From Bacteroidales bacterium (GTDB taxonomy: Bacteria; Bacteroidota; Bacteroidia; Bacteroidales; JAADJA01): a DNA stretch of 37,265 nt. Both the position numbers and the translations under genes were made by a program. Every line of letters starts with the position of its first letter. Position 1 is the first letter of the stretch. Shown one piece after another: positions 1-5,961 of this stretch. Location: assembly GCA_021740645.1 (NCBI GenBank), contig JAIOZL010000045.1, positions 1-37,265 of the forward strand, in the 5' to 3' direction. The notes beneath the pieces are model-generated. The model did not search any database, was not told the origin of the DNA, and worked only from the letters and a program-made list of their open reading frames with translations.

Positions 1-129
1 TCGGATAAGTATATTTTGCAATCTTCGTCCGTTTTAAAGCGTTCAGCAAACTGTATGAGATTTTGACCTCTGAATATTTCCATATTTCTGTTGATTTTCA
101 GGATGCTAAGATATGAAATTAAATGATGA

Positions 130-246
130 CCTCTAAAAAATGATTTAACAAAGGCTGCCAGCTTTGCTGATCAGGCAATATTTATTGCCTCCTCGATAAA
201 TGATGAAAAGGGTAAAGCTGAGGCTCAATATTATAAATCCTTTTTT
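130..246 (+). other. In-frame, start-less 5' extension of the TPR gene
   Basis: This stretch is in frame with the gene at 247 and encodes TPR-like helices (NDLTKAASFADQAIF, KGKAEAQYYKSFFLIS) that match the equivalent part of the paralogue at 1715. It has no ATG, GTG or TTG, and two TGA codons lie at 124-129. No signal peptide can be read in any frame of 1-129. The coding look without a start is the main evidence that the gene's 5' end is damaged or misassembled. Confidence 0.55.
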
Positions 247-1713
247 TTGATATCTGAAAATAAATACCAGGAAGCATTTGAATTATTAAACGAATCGCTG
301 ACAATTTTTCTATTATTGGACGAAGAAATGTGGATTGCGCGTGTTAGTATGAAATTAAGTGAGGAATATAAGAGAAAATTTGAATTTGATAAAGCCCTGA
401 ATCTTCTTTTCAATGCATCCAACGTTTTTCTTAAACAAGAAAAGGAAGCTGAGCTTTCGAATTCCTATAACCAGATTGGCGGTATTTTTTTCGATCAGGA
501 CAATATTGACAAAGCCTTCGAATATTTTCAAAAAGCTTTGGCTCTGTATTTTAAAACCGGTGATAATAGGGGAATAGGGGCGGCCTATAATAATATTGGA
601 GAAATTTATCGCACTAAACATAAGTTTCCTGAAGCCCTCGACCATTATCGCAAAGCACTTGCAATTGTTGATGAGCCAGGCGGGGAAGAATTTTATTCGG
701 TGGTTTATAATAACATAGGGAGTATTTTTCTCTCGCTTGAGCGGTTTGATTCGGCTTTACATTACATATCCTTAAGTAAAAACCTGAGTCTAGCACTAAA
801 AAATCCTATTAGAATTGCCTCCGCCAACATAAGCCTTGGAAATTATTATTTACTGACAGGTGACACAACTAAATCAGTGGAATATTTTAAAAGTGGCTAT
901 GCGCTTTCCAAACAAAATTCCATTTTAAAAAAAATTCAGGAAGCTGCATTGGGCCTGAGTAAAGTTTTTGAGACAACAAAAAATTATGAACAGGCCTATC
1001 ACTATCATTTCGAATATAAAAAGGCGAGTGATAGCATTGTTAACATCAATAATTATGAGAACATCACCCAGATGGAAATGAATCGTTTGTATGAATCTGA
1101 AAAAAAATTAAATGAAATTAAACGGCAAAAAACAAACATGAATTATTTCACTTTAGCCATTTTACTAATTTTCATTTTTGTTTTGTTGATCCTTCTTTAT
1201 GGAAGGCAAAAAATAAAAATAAAGCATTCAAAAACCGAGGCTGAAAATCTTCAGCTGGAAAATGAAAGATTAAAAGATGAGCTTGAGTTTAAGAACAGGG
1301 AGTTGACTACTAAAGTGATGTATATGCTCAGAAAAAATGAGCTAATTAATTTCATCATTGAAAAATTACTGAATGCTAAATCTTTATTTTCAATTGAAAA
1401 TAGCAAAGAAGTTCAAAATATAATTATCAGCTTACAGAAAAATGTCGATCAAAATATTTGGGAAGTTTTTGAGAAAAGATTTCAGGATGTGCACAATAAC
1501 TTTTATTCAAAACTAATTAAGGCTTATCCCGGCCTCACAAAAAACGATAAAAAACTTTGTGCTCTTATCAGGCTAAATCTAAGCACAAAGGAAATTTCAG
1601 CATTAACGCACCAAAACTTAAATAGTATAGAGGTGGCAAGAACCCGTTTGCGTAAAAAGTTGAACATCTCTAACAGGGAGATAAGTTTACATCGTTTTTT
1701 ATCCAATATATAA
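247..1713 (+). CDS. TPR protein with membrane segment and C-terminal HTH; 5' end probably disrupted
   Basis: The protein has tetratricopeptide repeats over about residues 25-260 (for example SYNQIGGIFFDQDN, AAYNNIGEIYRTKHKFPEAL), one membrane segment at about 299-320, a coiled coil at about 325-370, and a C-terminal LuxR/GerE-like helix-turn-helix (LTKNDKKLCALIRLNLSTKE ... RTRLRKKL). This architecture is common in Bacteroidota regulators, where TPRs are thought to sense a partner and the HTH acts on DNA; the target is unknown. The TTG at 247 is only the first usable start. The same frame is open back to 130 and the added residues (KNDLTKAASFADQA...) still look like TPR, but tandem TGA stops at 124-129 cut it off. 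Compared with its downstream paralogue it lacks about 50 residues including a signal peptide. It is either a 5'-truncated gene or has a frameshift or sequencing error. The next gene starts 1 nt after its stop. Confidence 0.72.
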   Translation: MISENKYQEAFELLNESLTIFLLLDEEMWIARVSMKLSEEYKRKFEFDKALNLLFNASNVFLKQEKEAELSNSYNQIGGIFFDQDNIDKAFEYFQKALALYFKTGDNRGIGAAYNNIGEIYRTKHKFPEALDHYRKALAIVDEPGGEEFYSVVYNNIGSIFLSLERFDSALHYISLSKNLSLALKNPIRIASANISLGNYYLLTGDTTKSVEYFKSGYALSKQNSILKKIQEAALGLSKVFETTKNYEQAYHYHFEYKKASDSIVNINNYENITQMEMNRLYESEKKLNEIKRQKTNMNYFTLAILLIFIFVLLILLYGRQKIKIKHSKTEAENLQLENERLKDELEFKNRELTTKVMYMLRKNELINFIIEKLLNAKSLFSIENSKEVQNIIISLQKNVDQNIWEVFEKRFQDVHNNFYSKLIKAYPGLTKNDKKLCALIRLNLSTKEISALTHQNLNSIEVARTRLRKKLNISNREISLHRFLSNI

Positions 1714-1714
1714 G

Positions 1715-3328
1715 ATGAAATGGATCGTTAAAATATCAGTAATATTGATTTTGGGTGGAAGCATTTATGCCCAGAACGATCCCGATATTGATATGCTATT
1801 AAAGAAAATAGAAGAAACAACTGGTGATACTGCCAGGGTTAACCTATTAAATAAAATTTCTGAAAAATATCTGTTCATTGATACAGATAAAGTAGGTGAA
1901 TATGCCAGGCTTGCTCTTTCTTTAAGCACAAAGTTAAAGTACCAAAAGGGAATTGCCCATTCATATAACAACCTTGGGATATATTATCGTGCAAAAGGCA
2001 TCTATAATAAGTCGATTGATTACACCTTCAGAAGCCTTAAAATAATGGAGAAAATGGAGGACCAAAAGGGCATAGCAAGGTGCTATAATCTTATTGGAAT
2101 TATTTATTTCTTCCTTGAAAATTATGACCTGAGCCTTGAATACTATACCATGGCATTAGCGATTAACAGGCAACAGAATGATTTAAAATGGATAGCAGGA
2201 AATTCGAATAATGTAGGTATGATATACGAAAAGCAGGGCAAATATGAATTAGCCCTTCAATATTACCTTACCTCATTAGAAATGAATATCCAGTTGGGCA
2301 ATAAAAACTGGATCGCTAATAACTATGGAAATATTGGCAGTCTGTACCTGCTGATGGGCAATCCACAAAGCCTTGATAATTTTAAACGGAGGTTGGAAAT
2401 TACGATAGAACAAAATGACCAGGATGGAATTGCCCTATCCAATCTTCATATCGGGAATTATTATTTTACATACGGGCAATATGCTAAAGCAATACCCTAT
2501 TATTTACAATGCTATGAAATAGCAAAGAATATTCGTGTTCTTGACCGGTTAAGCAGGTCGGCTAATAAACTAAGTGCTTCCTATGCTAAAATTGGAAACT
2601 ATGAAGAAGCATTTAATTATCACAAAGCATTTAAACAATATAGTGATAGTTTAAAACTACATACGAATACGCAAATGATTACCAGGCTTCAAATGCAGGA
2701 GGAGTATTTGAACGAGCGACACCTTGAGGAGCTAAGCCACGAGAGGTCAAATTTTATCATTTCAACCCTTGTAATTATCATGTTCTTTATTATTCTGTAC
2801 ACATTCGTATTGTTTAACAGGCAAAAATCAAAGAGGAAACAACATTTGGCAGATCAGGCAAAATTAGCTTTAGTCAACAAATCCCTGGAAGAAGAAATTG
2901 AATTCAAAGAGAAACAGCTTGAGGATAACATCCATTACCTCATGGAAAAAAATGAGCTGATTTCAGAAGTAATTGAACAATTGAATAAAATTAAACTTAG
3001 CAATAAAACTGAAATACAACGAATCGCTAATGAAATAATCTTTGAATTACAAGAAGGAATCGAAGATAATATATGGGAAGAATTTGAGCTTAGATTTAAT
3101 CAGATCCACAGTAATTTTTATAAAAACCTAAAAATACATTTCCCCAATCTTTCAGCTAATGATAAAAAACTTTGTGCATTTTTGAAGCTCAATATGACAT
3201 CAAGAGAAATATCCTCGATTACGCATCAAAGTATAAAAAGCGTTGAAACTGCTCGTACCCGTTTACGAAAAAAACTCCAAATTCCTTCCGGAGAGATTAG
3301 CTTACAGGGATACCTAAGCAAGTACTAA
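1715..3328 (+). CDS. Secreted-N-terminus TPR protein with membrane segment and C-terminal HTH
   Basis: This intact 537-residue paralogue of the preceding gene starts with a signal peptide (MKWIVKISVILILGGSIYAQ). About six TPRs follow (residues 60-300, with SYNNLGIYYRAKGIYNKSID as a typical unit), then a membrane helix at about 346-367, a coiled coil at about 370-420, and a C-terminal HTH (LSANDKKLCAFLKLNMTSRE ... RTRLRKKL). The topology puts the TPRs outside the cytoplasmic membrane and the HTH inside, so it could carry a periplasmic signal to DNA in one chain; that is inferred from architecture. The ATG lies 1 nt after the upstream stop, so the two are probably co-transcribed. The two HTH regions are nearly alignable residue for residue, pointing to tandem duplication. 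Confidence 0.88.
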   Translation: MKWIVKISVILILGGSIYAQNDPDIDMLLKKIEETTGDTARVNLLNKISEKYLFIDTDKVGEYARLALSLSTKLKYQKGIAHSYNNLGIYYRAKGIYNKSIDYTFRSLKIMEKMEDQKGIARCYNLIGIIYFFLENYDLSLEYYTMALAINRQQNDLKWIAGNSNNVGMIYEKQGKYELALQYYLTSLEMNIQLGNKNWIANNYGNIGSLYLLMGNPQSLDNFKRRLEITIEQNDQDGIALSNLHIGNYYFTYGQYAKAIPYYLQCYEIAKNIRVLDRLSRSANKLSASYAKIGNYEEAFNYHKAFKQYSDSLKLHTNTQMITRLQMQEEYLNERHLEELSHERSNFIISTLVIIMFFIILYTFVLFNRQKSKRKQHLADQAKLALVNKSLEEEIEFKEKQLEDNIHYLMEKNELISEVIEQLNKIKLSNKTEIQRIANEIIFELQEGIEDNIWEEFELRFNQIHSNFYKNLKIHFPNLSANDKKLCAFLKLNMTSREISSITHQSIKSVETARTRLRKKLQIPSGEISLQGYLSKY

Positions 3329-3379
3329 TACTTTTCGCCCAAATTCTCAAATAACTAACTATAAAGCCTTTAACAATTT

Positions 3380-3424
3380 ATGTACGGTTAATGTAGGGTT
3401 AAAATAATTGTGATGTACGGCTTA
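3380..3424 (+). repeat. Three phased 11-bp direct repeats upstream of the sigma-factor promoter
   Basis: The units are ATGTACGGTTA (3380-3390), ATGTAGGGTTA (3391-3401) and ATGTACGGCTTA (3413-3424). The first two are contiguous and the third follows after exactly one more 11-bp interval, so all three lie on the same face of the helix. The last unit ends just before the TTG of the promoter at 3426. Position and phasing suggest an activator or repressor site; the binding protein is unknown. Confidence 0.55.
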
Positions 3425-3425
3425 A

Positions 3426-3457
3426 TTGATAAAAAAGTAATTCTTGTAGTATTTTTG
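3426..3457 (+). promoter_or_regulatory. Bacteroidota promoter for the small protein / ECF sigma operon
   Basis: TTG (3426-3428), a 21-nt spacer and TATTTTTG (3450-3457) fit the TTG/TAnnTTTG consensus. A second weaker -7-like string, TAATCTTTG, lies at 3494-3502 and could give a shorter leader. Confidence 0.6.
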
Positions 3458-3526
3458 TAATATATAATTTCTTGCATATTAAATTTTATACTGTAATCTT
3501 TGCCCCAGTTATTAATTTTCTTCAAA

Positions 3527-3691
3527 ATGAATAATAAAAGTATTTCTTCCGATAAAGATAAAGATATTGAGGACCGCATTAAAAGTTATATTAAGAAAAA
3601 GAAGGAAGAAAACTCCGCACTGAAGAAATTATTATCAGCATTGGAAAATGCTAAGAAAGATAATGCAACAAATTCAACTGGTCTTCATTAA
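3527..3691 (+). CDS. Small charged protein (54 aa) ahead of an ECF sigma factor
   Basis: An ATG at 3527 gives a 54-residue protein (MNNKSISSDKDKDIEDRIKS...) rich in Lys, Glu and Asp, with one predicted amphipathic helix at about residues 12-45 (IKSYIKKKKEENSALKKLLS). There is no signal peptide, membrane helix or Cys/His metal motif. An upstream TTG at 3500 in the same frame is unlikely because it lies within a possible -7 element. The stop is 13 nt before the sigma-factor ATG and a promoter lies upstream, so the two are probably co-transcribed. I do not recognise the family. A helical partner or regulator of the sigma factor is a reasonable guess from position only. Confidence 0.6.
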   Translation: MNNKSISSDKDKDIEDRIKSYIKKKKEENSALKKLLSALENAKKDNATNSTGLH

Positions 3692-3704
3692 CGTTCTTTA
3701 ATTA

Positions 3705-4331
3705 ATGACAAAAATTGTTATAAATACAGAAATTTACCTTCAAAACACCAATGAATCTAAAGAATTGTTGTACAAACATTTTGCACCAAAAATGTACGGT
3801 ATCTGTTTAAGATTTGCAGGTAATGCCATGGAGGCTGATGACATACTTCAGGAGAGCTTCATTAAAATCTTTAACAAGATCAAAGACTTTAGAAATGAAG
3901 GATCATTGGAGGGCTGGATCAGGAGGACAATAATCAATACGGCAATTAATTTCTACAGAAGAAATGTGAAGTTTGCCAAAATGGGTTATCTTGATGAAGT
4001 AGAAATTGAAGATAATAGCTATTCAAGTATTTATAGTAAACTATCGAGTGAAGAAATTTTAAATCTGGTGCAGGAATTGCCAATTGGTTATCGCACGGTT
4101 TTTAATTTAAATGTGATCGAAGGATACACTCATAAGGAAATTGGTAAGATGTTAAATATTTCTGACAATACGTCAAAATCGCAACTTACCCGTGCCAGAA
4201 GTGCATTGCAGGTAAAAATTAAAAATCTGGTGAAAGAAAAAGTTAAAGTACCTTTTGAGAATTTAAGAGTTATTAAAAGTGAGCCTGAACCGGCTGAGAA
4301 TGAGAGATGGGAATACTTGCAGGCTGTTTAG
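3705..4331 (+). CDS. ECF-type RNA polymerase sigma-70 family factor
   Basis: The 208-residue protein has sigma region 2 at about 22-85 (core-binding and -10 recognition: ADDILQESFIKIF, then EGWIRRTIINTAINFYRR) and region 4 at about 120-172 (LPIGYRTVFNLNVIEGYTHK followed by the HTH EIGKMLNISDNTSKSQLTRA). Regions 1 and 3 are absent, as usual for ECF factors. A basic and acidic tail of about 35 residues follows region 4. It should direct polymerase to a small regulon. No FecR-like or other anti-sigma gene follows; the next 660 nt hold no protein gene. The only candidate partner is the 54-residue protein just upstream. Phased repeats before the promoter suggest that the operon itself is regulated. 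Confidence 0.92.
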   Translation: MTKIVINTEIYLQNTNESKELLYKHFAPKMYGICLRFAGNAMEADDILQESFIKIFNKIKDFRNEGSLEGWIRRTIINTAINFYRRNVKFAKMGYLDEVEIEDNSYSSIYSKLSSEEILNLVQELPIGYRTVFNLNVIEGYTHKEIGKMLNISDNTSKSQLTRARSALQVKIKNLVKEKVKVPFENLRVIKSEPEPAENERWEYLQAV

Positions 4332-4450
4332 GTTCTATGTTCTTTGAGTTCACGGAATTATTATTTTGTTTATTATAATAACAACTCAATATTTACTTTT
4401 TCAAAGCGTTTGTATGGTATAGATATTGATAATAAAACATTAAAATATAG

Positions 4451-4583
4451 AAGTTCTTTTAAAATTTAGAAGTAAGGTGTCTTTCCTTAATTGGTTTTGG
4501 TTAATAATTAGGTTTATTCTTTTCCTTTCTTGTATAGCCTTACTTTTAAACCGGTGGTTGAGTAATCAATCACCGGTTTTTTT
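4451..4583 (+). ncRNA. Candidate structured small RNA, copy 1, with its own terminator
   Basis: An 8-bp closing stem AAGTAAGG (4470-4477) / CCTTACTT (4538-4545) encloses a mostly single-stranded loop. Positions 4489-4524 of this loop are identical over 36 nt to copy 2 (core GGTTTTGGTTAATAATTAGG). A strong terminator follows 3 nt later. Homology to copy 2 also covers the 5' flank (4451-4468 against 4669-4686, 15 of 18 identical). No reading frame fits. No good TAnnTTTG is visible in front of this copy, so it may be processed from the sigma-factor transcript or use another promoter. I cannot place it in a known RNA family by eye. Confidence 0.6.
4548..4583 (+). terminator. Rho-independent terminator of RNA copy 1
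   Basis: The stem CCGGTGGTTG (4551-4560) / CAATCACCGG (4567-4576) includes one G-T wobble and has a 6-nt loop. It is flanked by AAA upstream and followed by seven T (4577-4583). Confidence 0.85.
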
Positions 4584-4628
4584 ATTTAAATTGTTAATTA
4601 TTTTTTCTTTTTTTTAACAAAAAATATT

Positions 4629-4657
4629 TTGAATTCTCATTTAAATTACTATCTTTG
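4629..4657 (+). promoter_or_regulatory. Promoter of RNA copy 2
   Basis: TTG (4629-4631), an 18-nt spacer and TATCTTTG (4650-4657) match the Bacteroidota consensus fully. Initiation near 4664 would fall just before the point (4669) where homology with copy 1 starts. Confidence 0.75.
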
Positions 4658-4663
4658 TATTCA

Positions 4664-4823
4664 GGTTTAGGTTCAATTAAAATTTACAAGTAAGATATTT
4701 AAGACGAAGTAAGGTGAACATCCTTCAAAAATTGGTTTTGGTTAATAATTAGGTTTATTCTTTTCTTCTTTTCATCACCTTACTTTATAGCAGGCAGGAG
4801 AAGCGCTCCTGCCTGTCTTTTTT
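4664..4823 (+). ncRNA. Candidate structured small RNA, copy 2, with own promoter and terminator
   Basis: The closing stem AAGTAAGGTGA (4707-4717) / TCACCTTACTT (4775-4785) is 11 bp, longer than in copy 1 but with the same core. The loop carries the same 36-nt block at 4730-4765. A consensus promoter ends at 4657 and a perfect terminator begins 5 nt after the stem, so this is a free-standing transcript of about 160 nt. Copy 2 has an extra AAGTAAG unit at 4688-4694, as if about 19 nt had been inserted or duplicated before the stem. The stem arms differ between copies but keep pairing, while the loop is identical; that is the pattern expected of a functional RNA. Confidence 0.7.
4791..4823 (+). 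terminator. Rho-independent terminator of RNA copy 2
   Basis: A perfect 10-bp stem CAGGCAGGAG (4791-4800) / CTCCTGCCTG (4806-4815), with a 5-nt loop, is followed by TC and six T. Its sequence is unrelated to the terminator of copy 1, so the two ends evolved separately. Confidence 0.88.
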
Positions 4824-4914
4824 ATGTCTATTAACCAATCCCTTCCCATAATAATTCTTATTTGCTGCTTAATATGTTTATTTTATTATCGAAGTAATGA
4901 AAGATAAAGACGGT

Positions 4915-4922
4915 TATCTTTG
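4915..4922 (+). promoter_or_regulatory. -7 element TATCTTTG for the EamA transporter gene
   Basis: TATCTTTG matches TAnnTTTG and lies 68 nt before the ATG at 4991. No clear TTG is present at the usual distance upstream. Confidence 0.5.
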
Positions 4923-4990
4923 CGCGGTTCATTATTTTGGTTTATGGTAAACTTTCTGCCAGAAAATGAACTTGTGTAAAGTATTGAAAT

Positions 4991-5941
4991 ATGGAAGGAA
5001 ACAATAGATTTAAAGGAGTGCTCTTTGCATCCATAACAGCTTTATTTTGGGGGTTTCTTGTTATTGCGCTCAAAGTAGCGACAGGAATTATTGATCCTTT
5101 AACCATAGTTTGGTTTAGATTTTTAGTTGCTTTTACAGCCTTGGCCTTTTATTTTTCGATTACGAAACCATCCTATTTAAAAATTCTGAAGAATCCACCC
5201 TTATATTTAATCGTTGCATCTCTTGGCCTTGGAATAAATTATTTAGGCTATCTGTATGGCTTAAAATTAACCACAGCAAGCACTTCTCAGGTAATCATCC
5301 AGATTGGGCCAATACTGCTTGGAGTAGTTGGATTAGTGATTTTTAAAGAGAAAATAAGTCAGCGCCAGGCTTTTGGATTTCTACTCGCCGGCATAGGTTT
5401 ATTTATTTTTTACCGGGAAAGCATTTCTCAATTAGTAGAAAACGAGGACATGTTCAATATGGGAGTAATATGGATTGTGGTGGCTGCTATGGCATGGGTT
5501 GTTTATGCTACCCTGCAGAAAATACTGGTAAAGACCTATCCTGCCCCACAACTAAACTTATTTATTTTTGGATTACCGGTATTGCTTTTCCTCCCGTTTA
5601 TCAAAATTGACGGATTTCTTCACTTAAGTATTGGAAACTGGATATTGATGGTATATCTTGGATTAAACACGTTAATTGCCTATGGCAGTCTGGCCCTTGC
5701 CTTTAAATACTTAGAGGCCAATAAGGTGAGTATGATCATAACGCTTAACCCGATTATAACCTTTATTTCGCTTGGTATCTTAGGCTACCTGGAGGTTTCC
5801 TGGATCGAACCTGAAATTTTAACTACAAAGGGAATCATTGCCGCTTTACTTGTTTTGACAGGAGCAATTATGGCAGTTGCTTTTACCAGTAACAAAAAGA
5901 AAAAAGAATTAAAGGAGTTGATCCCAAATCCAAAAAAATAA
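4991..5941 (+). CDS. EamA/DMT-family membrane transporter
   Basis: The 316-residue protein has ten hydrophobic segments arranged as two EamA repeats: residues about 9-145 (FASITALFWGFLVIALKVAT, typical of TM1, with LTTASTSQVIIQIGPILLGV in TM4) and about 158-300. It belongs to the drug/metabolite transporter superfamily and probably exports a small metabolite across the inner membrane. The substrate cannot be read from sequence. The tail is Lys/Glu-rich (SNKKKKELKELIPNPKK). It is a single-gene unit with its own -7 element, convergent with the ccsBA gene 20 nt downstream. A second, diverged EamA gene lies at 25368. Confidence 0.9.
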   Translation: MEGNNRFKGVLFASITALFWGFLVIALKVATGIIDPLTIVWFRFLVAFTALAFYFSITKPSYLKILKNPPLYLIVASLGLGINYLGYLYGLKLTTASTSQVIIQIGPILLGVVGLVIFKEKISQRQAFGFLLAGIGLFIFYRESISQLVENEDMFNMGVIWIVVAAMAWVVYATLQKILVKTYPAPQLNLFIFGLPVLLFLPFIKIDGFLHLSIGNWILMVYLGLNTLIAYGSLALAFKYLEANKVSMIITLNPIITFISLGILGYLEVSWIEPEILTTKGIIAALLVLTGAIMAVAFTSNKKKKELKELIPNPKK

Positions 5942-5961
5942 ACTTCAGATAGTGATATTTG

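Noticed and set aside
3792..3799. A fourth ATGTACGG inside the sigma factor gene
   Set aside because: It encodes Met-Tyr-Gly within sigma region 2 and is off the phase of the upstream repeats; likely chance.
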